Below are positions 12,380 through 19,874 of a DNA stretch of 36,587 bases, one piece after another (position 1 is the stretch's first letter; each line of letters starts with the position of its first letter). Source of the DNA: a virus. The position numbers were made by a program, and so were the translations under genes. The stretch is from the IMG/VR virus record IMGVR_UViG_3300032607_000731, positions 1-36,587 of that record; one strand, 5' to 3'. The notes beneath the pieces were generated by a model. It was not told the origin of the DNA, did not search any database, and saw only the letters and a list, made by a program, of their open reading frames with translations.

Positions 12380-14467
12380 ATGATGTCCAAATCAAACGCC
12401 CCCGAGCTGCGTCCTTTCGACGGCTCCAAAATTCCGCAGACCCTCAAAAGCGAACGCCGATGGGCGCCGTGGAAAGCGGTCTTCAACGAAAAGCGCCAGA
12501 AGTACGACAAGATTCCGCACCAGGCGCAAGCCCCGTTTTACGGCCTGAGCACGGCCAAGCCAGAACGCTGGTACAGCTACGAGCAGGCGCTCAAGGCCTA
12601 CCAGGACAACCCGGCGCTGTTCGCCGGCGTGGGCTACGTGATGACGCGCCCGCACGGCGTGGTCGGCATTGACCTGGACAACTGCGTGCAGGACAATACC
12701 ATCGCGCCCTGGGCGCTGGAGGTGATCGAGGCGCTGGGCAGCTACACCGAGATCTCGCCCTCGGGCCATGGCCTGCGCATCCTTGCCGAGGGCGAGATTG
12801 CCAACGACTGGACCAACCACGAAACCGGCATCGAGGTCTATGGCGGCCACGAACCCCGGTTTCTGACCGTCACCGGGCAGCGCCTGAAAACCTCTGCACA
12901 CCAGGTGCTGGCCCCGGCTGCCGGCGCACTGGCCGCGCTCGATGCCCAATACGCCAGGACCAAGAGCACGGCAACCATCATCAGCCTGCACCTGCCCGAG
13001 CTGATTGATGAGTTGCTGTTGCCCGACCTGGCCAGCCTGGAGCTGCCTTACCAGGCGCGCGACTTCCTGGAGTCGGGGGAGCACCGCGGCGACCGCTCGC
13101 GCGAGCTGTTTGCCTCGGCAGTGGCTCTCTACGCGGCCGGCCTGCCCGATGACCAGGTGTTCAGCGTGCTGGCCAGCAGCCCGCACGCCTTTGACGTGGC
13201 CATGGATCACCGGCGCTACGACAGCGACCGGGCGCTGATGTACCTGTGGGTGGAGCACTGCCAGAAGGCCAAGGGCCGGGCCACCAGCAAACTGGCGACT
13301 CTGGCCGATTTCGAGGACGTCACGCCAGTGGCTGCCCAGCCCCGGGCGGTGATTGACCCGGGCGCCGCCTTTTCAATTGACGACTTCGACGACGTTTCAG
13401 GGTCAATTACGGCGATTGCGCAGGCGGGCTCTGCGCAAGATGCTACTAAATCAGTAGCGCCTAAGCCGATGCGCTTTGCTTTCAGCCAGGCGGCTGACTA
13501 TCTGAAGCGCAAACCGGTCACCTGGCTGATCAAGAAGGTGCTGCCACACGGCGATGTGGGCGCCATCTTTGGCGAGTCGGGCGCAGGCAAGAGCTTTTTT
13601 ACCCTGGACCTGGTCATGGCCATCGCGGCCGGCACGCCCTGGAAAGGGCATGACGTCAACCAGGGGACGGTGGCCTATGTCTGCGCCGAGGGCGCCGGGG
13701 GTTTCACGGTGCGCCTGCGCGCCTACGCTGAGCACCACGGCATCGACCTGGCCCTGCTGCCTATCCACATTCTGGGCGACGCGCCCAACTTTCTGGAGAA
13801 GCAGGACATCAAGGACTTGTTGGCTGCGCTGCGCATGCTGCCGGGCCTGAAGGTCATCGTGGTGGACACGCTGGCGCAGGTGACCGCTGGCGGCAACGAG
13901 AACAGCGGCGAGGACATGGGCCGGGCGCTGGCGCACTGCCGGGCCTTGTCCAAGGGCACAGGCGCCATGGTGCTGCTGGTGGCCCACAGCGGCAAGGACA
14001 GCGCCCGGGGCCTGCGCGGCTGGTCGGGCATCAAGGGCGCGCTGGACGTCGAGATCCTTGTCGAGCGCAGCGACAAGTACCGCAGCGCCACCATCACCAA
14101 GATGAAGGACGGCGACGGCGAGGGCGAGGAGTTCGCCTTCAGCCTGACAAGCGTCACCGTGGGCCAGGACGAGGACGGCGATGACGTCACCAGCTGCGTG
14201 ATCCAGCATGGTGCGAACGTGGCCAAGTCAGATCGCAAGGCTGAGCCAAAGGGTGTTTGGCAACAGGTCGTGATGCGGCAAGCGGTGAGCCTCACGGATC
14301 TGCCCGGGACTGTCACGACCGATCAACTTATCAACGCCGCGGTGGCTGATATGCCAGCGGAAGAGGGCAAGCGCGACCGCCGTCGCAATCTTGTGATGCG
14401 CGCGATGGAAGCTCTTGTTGCCGCAAACAGGCTTTCAACCACTGGCGGCGTGGTGAATGTGCTTTGA
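12380..14467 (+). CDS. PrimPol-helicase fusion (replication initiator)
   Basis: The start is placed at ATG 12380 (another ATG follows at once); upstream TTG codons add non-conserved residues, and no good ribosome binding site is visible. The 695-residue protein has an N-terminal archaeo-eukaryotic primase-polymerase domain: D98 and D100 in VGIDLDNC, then TEISPSGHGLRI (about 123-134) and IEVYGGHEPRFLTVTG. A linker follows with DFEDVT and DDFDDVS (334-340). The C-terminal RepA/RecA-like helicase domain has Walker A GESGAGKS (398-405), Walker B VIVVDTLAQ (D496) and LLVAHSGKD with H536. It should prime and unwind DNA for the phage polymerase encoded in the left operon. It takes the place of the VapE/primase genes found with this polymerase in other phages. 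Confidence 0.92.
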   Translation: MMSKSNAPELRPFDGSKIPQTLKSERRWAPWKAVFNEKRQKYDKIPHQAQAPFYGLSTAKPERWYSYEQALKAYQDNPALFAGVGYVMTRPHGVVGIDLDNCVQDNTIAPWALEVIEALGSYTEISPSGHGLRILAEGEIANDWTNHETGIEVYGGHEPRFLTVTGQRLKTSAHQVLAPAAGALAALDAQYARTKSTATIISLHLPELIDELLLPDLASLELPYQARDFLESGEHRGDRSRELFASAVALYAAGLPDDQVFSVLASSPHAFDVAMDHRRYDSDRALMYLWVEHCQKAKGRATSKLATLADFEDVTPVAAQPRAVIDPGAAFSIDDFDDVSGSITAIAQAGSAQDATKSVAPKPMRFAFSQAADYLKRKPVTWLIKKVLPHGDVGAIFGESGAGKSFFTLDLVMAIAAGTPWKGHDVNQGTVAYVCAEGAGGFTVRLRAYAEHHGIDLALLPIHILGDAPNFLEKQDIKDLLAALRMLPGLKVIVVDTLAQVTAGGNENSGEDMGRALAHCRALSKGTGAMVLLVAHSGKDSARGLRGWSGIKGALDVEILVERSDKYRSATITKMKDGDGEGEEFAFSLTSVTVGQDEDGDDVTSCVIQHGANVAKSDRKAEPKGVWQQVVMRQAVSLTDLPGTVTTDQLINAAVADMPAEEGKRDRRRNLVMRAMEALVAANRLSTTGGVVNVL
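13442..13458. repeat. GCTACT-AAATC-AGTAGC palindrome inside the PrimPol-helicase linker
   Basis: A 6-5-6 perfect palindrome of lower GC content lies in frame in the region coding DATKSVA, between the primase and helicase domains. It resembles the inner stem of the terminator at 87-127. Short GCTAC/GCTAT stem-loops are, from memory, dispersed in Comamonadaceae genomes, so this may be an element captured in a tolerant linker. Confidence 0.45.
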
Positions 14468-14495
14468 ATTGCGGGTTAAACGTGCAAATTTTTAC

Positions 14496-14592
14496 TGCCA
14501 CATCCGCCACTTCTTTACCACTTGTGGCGCTTAGTGGCACGCCAAATGCCACATCTGCCACAACACCCTTTAGGGGTGTGGCAAGTGTGGCG
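14496..14592. repeat. Cluster of GCCAC/GTGGC repeats, candidate origin or binding array
   Basis: The 205-base gap between the replication gene and the next gene holds TGCCACATCCGCCAC (14496-14510), TGCCACATCTGCCAC (14547-14561, one mismatch), GTGGCGCTTAGTGGC (14524-14538) and inverted GTGGCAAGTGTGGCG (14578-14592). A hairpin ACACCC-TTTAG-GGGTGT sits at 14563-14579. Spaced direct and inverted copies next to a primase-helicase gene suggest iterons of a replication origin or binding sites of the small HTH proteins that follow. No gene is convincing here. Confidence 0.55.
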
Positions 14593-14672
14593 CGACGAGG
14601 GCGTTGGACAAACCTGAATCCGCAAATTTCAACAAACAACCGAACCCGTAATTTTTTACTTGAATGGTGGAT

Positions 14673-14843
14673 ATGACCGATAACCTAAATCAGTCTGCAA
14701 TGAGCAAGCATTTGCCCTACGAGGCCAGGCAGGCCCTTGTACGGGCCGCGCAGACCCTTGGCACGCCCATGGCCCGGGTGAAAGCCATCGACGCGGCCAA
14801 GGCGCGCATCCGGGCACGGTTTCCACACCTGTTCAGGGCCTGA
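14673..14843 (+). CDS. Small helical basic protein (56 aa), unknown function
   Basis: The frame from ATG 14673 (GGTGG just upstream; an ATG at 14664 would add three residues) encodes MTDNLNQSAMSKHLPYEARQ and LGTPMARVKAIDAAKARIRA. It is predicted to be two or three helices and very basic at the end, suggesting nucleic-acid binding. It ends 3 bases before the next gene. No family recognised. Confidence 0.55.
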   Translation: MTDNLNQSAMSKHLPYEARQALVRAAQTLGTPMARVKAIDAAKARIRARFPHLFRA

Positions 14844-14846
14844 GCC

Positions 14847-15077
14847 GTGCAGGTGGCTGTCAATGAGATTGGTCGGCGCGTGGGGGACAGCCACCACAAC
14901 GCGAAGCTAACAAACCATGAGGTCGAGCTGCTGCTGGTCATGTACCAGGAGGGCCTGGGCTACCGCCGGCTGGCCGCCAAGTTCGAGATCAGCAAGAGCC
15001 AGGTGCGCAATATCTGCAAGGGCAGGGCGCGGTGCCAGTCGGCCAGTGACTGGCGTACGGTGCACGTAACCGGCTAG
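14847..15077 (+). CDS. Small helix-turn-helix protein (76 aa)
   Basis: The likely start is GTG 14847 (a second GTG at 14853). The central part KLTNHEVELLLVMYQEGLGY followed by RRLAAKFEISKSQVRNICKG is a clear resolvase/MerR-like HTH in which the recognition helix would be SKSQVRNICKG. Such proteins often sit just before the terminase genes in phages and may act as a late-gene regulator or terminase accessory factor. The 12-base repeat CGGTGCACGTAA overlaps the end of the gene. Confidence 0.7.
   Translation: MQVAVNEIGRRVGDSHHNAKLTNHEVELLLVMYQEGLGYRRLAAKFEISKSQVRNICKGRARCQSASDWRTVHVTG
15058..15069 (+). repeat. CGGTGCACGTAA repeat, copy 1
   Basis: First of four exact copies in the same orientation. 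It overlaps the end of the HTH gene and ends 20 bases before the small terminase ATG. Confidence 0.8.
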
Positions 15078-15089
15078 GCCCGGCCCACC

Positions 15090-15530
15090 ATGGGCTGCAT
15101 GTACCGAGACCGACAACTCCTTATCCTTGAAATTTGCGAGCGCCTGAGCGAGGGTGAGCCGCTGGCCCATATCTGCCGGGATCCGCACATGCCCGGCATC
15201 ACGGCCGTCTGGGCCTGGGCAAAGGACAACGCCGAGTTTTCCGAAAGCATCGCACGCGCACGCGAGGCGGGTTTTGACATCATCGCTGCTGACTGCCTGG
15301 AGATATCCAACACGCCGCGCATGGGCACCAAGGTCGTCAGCAAAGAGTGGGGCAAAGAGATCACCGAGGCGGACATGATCGAGCACCGCAAGCTGCAGAT
15401 CGATACGCGCCTGAAGCTGCTGGCCAAGTGGGATCCCAAGCGCTACGGCGACAAGCAGCAGGTGGAGCTCAGCGGCCAGGTGGACACGGTGGCCACCCTG
15501 ATTGCAGCGCGCAAACGCAGTGGCCGCTGA
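15090..15530 (+). CDS. terS: Terminase small subunit
   Basis: The 146-residue protein fits the small terminase family used by BPP-1-like and many other phages: an N-terminal HTH (ILEICERLSEGEPLAHICRD, then MPGITAVWAWAKDN), a helical oligomerisation region (FSESIARAREAGFDIIAADC) and a conserved end with LQIDTRLKLLAKWDPKRYGD. It recognises phage DNA and recruits the large subunit for packaging. It is directly upstream of the large terminase. The start at ATG 15090 gives a typical length; a second ATG lies three codons in. Confidence 0.88.
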   Translation: MGCMYRDRQLLILEICERLSEGEPLAHICRDPHMPGITAVWAWAKDNAEFSESIARAREAGFDIIAADCLEISNTPRMGTKVVSKEWGKEITEADMIEHRKLQIDTRLKLLAKWDPKRYGDKQQVELSGQVDTVATLIAARKRSGR

Positions 15531-15542
15531 ATGGGATCTACC

Positions 15543-15590
15543 TATCGAAAAAGTACTGGTTTTTTTACCCTCGATAACAGTAGATTATCG
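15543..15590 (+). promoter_or_regulatory. Two overlapping, mutually exclusive inverted repeats at the large terminase start
   Basis: TATCGA (15543-15548) can pair with TCGATA (15571-15576), and CGATAA (15572-15577) can pair with TTATCG (15585-15590). The two stems share 15572-15576 and cannot form together. The second stem ends on the first base of the GTG start codon of the large terminase, which has no recognisable ribosome binding site. The stretch is AT-rich against high-GC flanks and includes A5 and T7 runs. A translation or transcription switch is possible. Confidence 0.45.
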
Positions 15591-17158
15591 TGACTAAAGC
15601 TAAAAACGAGCACCCTGAATTGATGCTGGCCACGGATCTGGCCAGCTTCTACGACGACCCGCTGGGCTTCGTCATGTACGCATTCCCCTGGGACACCGAC
15701 CCTACGCTGCAGCTGGTGAAGCTGTCCAGCCCCTGGGATCTGATCTACGGCAGCGACTATGGGCCCGATGCCTGGGCCTGCGAGCTGCTGGAGAGCATTG
15801 GCCAGGACGTGTGCGACCGCAAGTTCGACGGGGTCACGGCCGTGCCGCCCATCCAATACGCAGTGAGTTCAGGACACGGCATTGGCAAGTCGGCCATGGC
15901 GGCCTGGCTGACGCTATGGATCATGTCCACCCGGCCCCACAGCAAGGGCGTGGTGACCGCCAACACCGGCGAGCAGCTCAGCTCCAAGACCTGGGCCGGC
16001 GTGAGCACCTGGCTGGCCAAGTCAATCGTGCGGCACTGGTTCACCATCACCACCGGCAAGGGGGCCATGCGCCTCATGCACAAGCAGTTCCCCGACAGCT
16101 GGCGGGTGGACGCCCAGACCAGCCGCGAGGAGAACAGCGAGTCGTTTGCCGGCCTGCACGCGGCCAGCTCCACGCCGTGGTATTTGTTCGACGAGGCCAG
16201 CGCCATCCCCAGCAAGATCTGGGAAGTGGCCGAGGGCGGCAAGACCGATGGCGAGCCGATGCACTTCTGCTTTGGCAACCCAACCCGCAATACGGGCGCG
16301 TTCGCTGAGTGCTTTGGCAAGCAGCGCCACCGCTGGAACGTGCGGATGATCGACTCGCGCAGCGTGGCCATTACCAACAAGACGCTGCTCGGCCAGTGGG
16401 TGCGCGACTACGGTGAAGACAGCGACTTCGTGAAGGTGCGCGTGCGGGGCGTGTTCCCGAATGCGTCCAGCCTGCAGTTCATCCCGCGCGAACTGGTGGA
16501 CGAGGCCATGACACGCCAGCCAGCTGCCGAGCGCTTCATCGGTCGCACCGCGGCCATCGGGGTGGACGTGGCGCGCTTTGGCGATGACCAGAGTGTGATC
16601 CGCACCCGGGTGGGGCGCGACGGCGTGGGGATTGCCGTGAAGCGCTACCGCGAGCTCGACACCATGCAGCTGGCCAGCCGGGTGGCTGAGCACATCGACT
16701 ACGTCAAGAGCATGGGCATGGTGCCGGTGGTGTTCGTCGACGGCGGCGGCGTGGGCGGTGGCGTGGTCGACCGGCTGCGCCAGCTCAACCATGACGTGGT
16801 CGAGGTCCAGTTCGGCGGCAAGGCTGACGACGCCCGCAAGTACCTCAACAAGCGGGCCGAGATGTGGGGCCGGGCCAAGGAGTGGCTGAAGATCGGCTGC
16901 CTGGCCAAGGACGAGGCGCTGGTGACCGACCTGACCAGCGTCGAGTACCAGTACACCGCCAGCGACCAGATCCAGCTCGAGAGCAAGGAGCACATGAAGC
17001 AGCGCGGCCTGGCCAGCCCAGACGATGGCGATGCGCTGGCGCTGACCTTTGCCTATCCCGTGCCGGAGTACCAGCTGCCCAAGGAGTCCGCACACGGTGC
17101 ACGTAACAGCAGCCCCAGGCGCGAGTATGACCCGTACCAATCATTGAACCAAGGCTGA
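15590..17158 (+). CDS. terL: Terminase large subunit
   Basis: The 522-residue packaging motor starts at GTG 15590 (an ATG at 15623-region is less likely because it would shorten the family N-terminus). The ATPase domain has Walker A SGHGIGKS (94-101, K100) and Walker B WYLFDEAS (D201, E202). The RNase H-fold nuclease has D326 in IGVDVARFGDD, D384 in VVFVDGGGVGG and a C-terminal DDGDALALTFAYP. It cuts concatemers and pumps DNA into the prohead with the small subunit and portal. The 3' end codes a polar tail in which the second CGGTGCACGTAA repeat is read in frame. Confidence 0.96.
   Translation: MTKAKNEHPELMLATDLASFYDDPLGFVMYAFPWDTDPTLQLVKLSSPWDLIYGSDYGPDAWACELLESIGQDVCDRKFDGVTAVPPIQYAVSSGHGIGKSAMAAWLTLWIMSTRPHSKGVVTANTGEQLSSKTWAGVSTWLAKSIVRHWFTITTGKGAMRLMHKQFPDSWRVDAQTSREENSESFAGLHAASSTPWYLFDEASAIPSKIWEVAEGGKTDGEPMHFCFGNPTRNTGAFAECFGKQRHRWNVRMIDSRSVAITNKTLLGQWVRDYGEDSDFVKVRVRGVFPNASSLQFIPRELVDEAMTRQPAAERFIGRTAAIGVDVARFGDDQSVIRTRVGRDGVGIAVKRYRELDTMQLASRVAEHIDYVKSMGMVPVVFVDGGGVGGGVVDRLRQLNHDVVEVQFGGKADDARKYLNKRAEMWGRAKEWLKIGCLAKDEALVTDLTSVEYQYTASDQIQLESKEHMKQRGLASPDDGDALALTFAYPVPEYQLPKESAHGARNSSPRREYDPYQSLNQG
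17095..17106 (+). repeat. CGGTGCACGTAA repeat, copy 2
   Basis: Exact copy inside the last codons of the large terminase, ending 55 bases before the next gene's ATG. It is translated as part of an HGARN stretch in a poorly ordered tail. Confidence 0.8.
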
Positions 17159-17161
17159 ATC

Positions 17162-17521
17162 ATGTGTGAACCTGTATCCATTGGCCTGGCGCTGGGGGCG
17201 TCTGCCAGCACTGCTGCTGCGGTGGGCACCATGGCCTACATCGGCGCGGCCGGCGTAGTGGGCCAGGCCTACAGCGCCAACCAAGCCAAGGGCGCGCAGC
17301 AAGACGCCAGCAACCAGGCCACCGCTGCGGCCAAGGTGCAGGCCGACCAGGCCGACCAGGCCAACAACCGTGCCAACGCCAAAGGCCCTGACATCGGCGC
17401 GATGGACTCGGCCAACTCCATGGCGGCCAAGGGCGGCCAGAGCGGCACGCTGCTGACCGGCGCGCTGGGCGTGGATCCCAAGAGCCTGCTGCTGGGCAAG
17501 TCCACCTTGCTGGGCGGCTAA
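17162..17521 (+). CDS. Small Ala/Gly-rich structural-type protein before the portal
   Basis: The 119-residue protein starts MCEPVSIGLALGASASTAAA, with a hydrophobic, small-residue helix (to about residue 38), a polar Gln/Ala-rich helix (residues 38-70) and a conserved-looking end GQSGTLLTGALGVD and LLLGKSTLLGG. This end pattern recurs in proteins located between large terminase and portal in BPP-1-like phages, from memory. It may be a minor virion or head-completion protein. Its beginning resembles that of the gp14-like protein at 26176, so both may insert into membranes. Confidence 0.75.
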   Translation: MCEPVSIGLALGASASTAAAVGTMAYIGAAGVVGQAYSANQAKGAQQDASNQATAAAKVQADQADQANNRANAKGPDIGAMDSANSMAAKGGQSGTLLTGALGVDPKSLLLGKSTLLGG

Positions 17522-17524
17522 GCG

Positions 17525-19201
17525 ATGGCTGAACTCGCGCCACGCGAGCGCCTGTACACCCGCTGGTCTGCGCTCAAGAGCGAACGCGCAAGCTGGTGGG
17601 GCCATTACCAGGAGCTCAGCGACTTCATCCTGCCGCGCTCGGGCCGGTTCTTTTTGCAAGACCGCAACCGGGGCAACAAGCGCCACAACAACATCTACGA
17701 CAACACCGGCACCAAGGCGCTGCGCGTGCTGGCCGCTGGCATGATGGCTGGCATGACCAGCCCGGCGCGGCCATGGTTTCGCCTGGCCACACCGGACGCG
17801 GACCTGAACAACAGCCCGGCCGTCAAGCTGTGGCTCAGCCAGGTCACGCGGTTGACGCTCGACATCTTCGCCAAGTCCAACACCTACCGCGCGCTGCACA
17901 GCATGTACGAGGAGCTGGGCACGTTCGGCACGGCGTCGAGCATCATCATGCCGGACTTCAAGAACGTCATTCACCACTATCCGCTCACCACGGGCGAATA
18001 CTGCATCGCGCAGGACTGGCGCGGCAACGTGGTCACGCTGTACCGCGAGTTCCAAAAGACGGTGGGCGAGATGGTCACCGAGTTTGGCCGCGACAAGTGC
18101 TCGACCAGCGTGCAGAACCTGTGGGACCGGGGCAGCCTGGACCAGTGGATCACCATCATCCACGCCATTGAGCCGCGCACCGACCGCGACGCCTCCAAGC
18201 GCGACAGCCTGAACATGCCGTGGAAGTCAGTCTACTTCGAGTTGAACAATGCGGACAAGGGCCGCTTCCTGAGCGAGTCGGGCTTTAAGAACCTGCCCGC
18301 AATCGCTGCGCGTTGGGCGACCAGCGGCGGCGACGTGTACGGCAACAGCCCCGGCATGGACGCGCTGGGTGACATCAAGCAGCTGCAGCACGAGCAGATG
18401 CGCAAGGCCCAGGGCATCGACTACATGACCAAGCCGCCCATCCAGGTGCCTGCCAGCATGAAGGGCCGCGACGTGGACACGCTGCCGGGCGGCATCAGCT
18501 ATGTGGACCAGGCGGGGCCGGCCGGGGGCATCCGCACCGCGTTCGATGTGCGCATTGACCTGAGCCACCTGCTGGGCGACATCCAGGACGTGCGCGAGCG
18601 CATCCGGGGCGCATTTTCTGCGGATTTGTTTTTGATGCTGGCCAACTCCACCAACAGCGCCATGACCGCCACGGAAGTGGCAGAGCGGCATGAGGAAAAG
18701 ATGCTCATGCTTGGCCCCGTGGTTGAGCGCCTGCACTCGGAAATGCTCGACCCGCTGATCGAAGCCACGTTCGAGCACGCGCTGGCCGCCGGCATCGTGC
18801 CGCCGCCGCCGCCCGAACTGCAAGGCATGGACCTGAACGTCACCTATGTCTCGATGCTGGCGCAGGCCCAGCGCGCTATTGCCACCAACGGCGTGGACCG
18901 GTTCGTCGGCAACTTGGGCCAGATCGCCAGCTTCAAGCCTGACATCTTGGACAAGTTTGATTCCGACATTTGGGCCGACAAATACAGCGACATGCTGGGC
19001 GTCGATCCCGAGTTCATCGTGCCGTCCGACAAGGTGGCCCTGATCCGCAACCAGCGCGCCAAGCAGCAGGCGCAAGCCGCGCAAGTCGCCCAGGCCGAGC
19101 AGGCTGCATCGGCTGCGCAAAAGCTGGGCACCGTCGCCACCCCGAACGGCAACGCCGGCAACGACATCATGCAAGCCTTCTCGGGCTACACCACTTCCTA
19201 A
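17525..19201 (+). CDS. Podovirus portal (head-to-tail connector) protein
   Basis: At 558 residues this is the usual size of a T7-type portal. The N-terminus ERLYTRWSALKSERASWWGH and ELSDFILPRSGRFF, the segment LRVLAAGMMAGMTSPARPWF and the central GDVYGNSPGMDALGDIKQLQ are characteristic of connector proteins of short-tailed phages. The later NSTNSAMTATEVAERHEEK precedes the stem and crown helices. The C-terminus is rich in Gln and Ala (KQQAQAAQVAQAEQAA), consistent with the barrel. Twelve copies should form the vertex through which DNA passes. It lies 3 bases after the previous gene. Confidence 0.94.
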   Translation: MAELAPRERLYTRWSALKSERASWWGHYQELSDFILPRSGRFFLQDRNRGNKRHNNIYDNTGTKALRVLAAGMMAGMTSPARPWFRLATPDADLNNSPAVKLWLSQVTRLTLDIFAKSNTYRALHSMYEELGTFGTASSIIMPDFKNVIHHYPLTTGEYCIAQDWRGNVVTLYREFQKTVGEMVTEFGRDKCSTSVQNLWDRGSLDQWITIIHAIEPRTDRDASKRDSLNMPWKSVYFELNNADKGRFLSESGFKNLPAIAARWATSGGDVYGNSPGMDALGDIKQLQHEQMRKAQGIDYMTKPPIQVPASMKGRDVDTLPGGISYVDQAGPAGGIRTAFDVRIDLSHLLGDIQDVRERIRGAFSADLFLMLANSTNSAMTATEVAERHEEKMLMLGPVVERLHSEMLDPLIEATFEHALAAGIVPPPPPELQGMDLNVTYVSMLAQAQRAIATNGVDRFVGNLGQIASFKPDILDKFDSDIWADKYSDMLGVDPEFIVPSDKVALIRNQRAKQQAQAAQVAQAEQAASAAQKLGTVATPNGNAGNDIMQAFSGYTTS

Positions 19202-19208
19202 GGCATCC

Positions 19209-19520
19209 ATGGAAAACATGAACATCAAGTCCGAGGGCGGCGAATGCTACCCGTCGGGCGACTACGACTGCAGCCCCACGATCCACTTGAGCGATGAGCA
19301 GTGTGAGGCGCTGGGCATTACCACGGCACCGGCGCCCGGCACGGTCTACATGCTCAAGGTGCGCGCCGTCGCCACCCGCGTGACGGCTGAAGCGGAGGAG
19401 GCTGACGAGGTCAAGGCAGAAGGCAATGCGCCCGACATCAGCCTGACGCTCAAGCTGACCGACATCGAGATTGCGCAGGGAGGCGGCAAGGACGCGGCCT
19501 CGATGCTGTACGGCGACTGA
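19209..19520 (+). CDS. Probable capsid staple/decoration-type protein
   Basis: The 103-residue protein contains IHLSDEQCEALGI followed by PAPGTVYMLKVRAVATRV and a late ISLTLKLTDIEIAQG. That is the pattern of small phage proteins currently named capsid staple protein in annotated genomes: a short acidic start, a YPSGDYD-like patch and a beta-rich core. The family link is by recollection. Its place between portal and scaffold genes supports a head role. Confidence 0.6.
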   Translation: MENMNIKSEGGECYPSGDYDCSPTIHLSDEQCEALGITTAPAPGTVYMLKVRAVATRVTAEAEEADEVKAEGNAPDISLTLKLTDIEIAQGGGKDAASMLYGD

Positions 19521-19521
19521 G

Positions 19522-19533
19522 CGGTGCACGTAA
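19522..19533 (+). repeat. CGGTGCACGTAA repeat, copy 3
   Basis: Exact copy in the 45-base gap between two genes, one base after the staple-type gene's stop and 32 bases before the next ATG. Together with copy 4 the identity extends to GAGCGGTGCACGTAA (15 bases). Confidence 0.8.
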
Positions 19534-19565
19534 GCCGCTGACGCGCTTTTAACCTGCAGTCCTCT

Positions 19566-19874
19566 ATGAGCCATTACGACCCTCTCGACACCGACAGCCA
19601 GGACAAGGCGCGCGTTGACTCCCGCACGCGGGACAAGCTCGCGCAGCAGACTGAGGCCGAGGATGTCAAGTGGCTCATGTCTAGCAAGCGCGGCCGGCGC
19701 ATCGTCTGGCGGGTGCTCGACCGGGCAGGTGTTTACCGCCTCTCGTTCAACACCAACTCCATGACGATGGCGTTTGCCGAAGGCGCCCGCAACGAAGGCC
19801 TGCGCATGCTGGCCACGATTCACGCAGCTTGCCCCGACATGTACGCAACGATGCAGAAAGAAGCCATCGAATGA
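19566..19874 (+). CDS. Bbp19-like phage protein
   Basis: The 102-residue protein has the pattern of the family named after BPP-1 Bbp19: VKWLMSSKRGRRIVWRVLDR, then AGVYRLSF, then MAFAEGARNEGLRMLATI and CPDMYATMQKE. It is helical and mostly charged at the start. The function is not known to me, but its constant position beside scaffold and capsid genes suggests assembly. Its stop overlaps the scaffold ATG in ATGA. Confidence 0.75.
   Translation: MSHYDPLDTDSQDKARVDSRTRDKLAQQTEAEDVKWLMSSKRGRRIVWRVLDRAGVYRLSFNTNSMTMAFAEGARNEGLRMLATIHAACPDMYATMQKEAIE

Noticed and set aside
12392-13258. A 288-codon - strand frame over the PrimPol-helicase gene
   Set aside because: Shadow of a well-supported gene with biased composition.
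14464-14676. A 70-codon TTG-started frame after the replication gene
   Set aside because: No ribosome binding site, odd composition, and the DNA is better explained as a GCCAC/GTGGC repeat region.
18227-19228. A 333-codon - strand frame over the portal gene
   Set aside because: Shadow frame; the portal on the + strand is certain.
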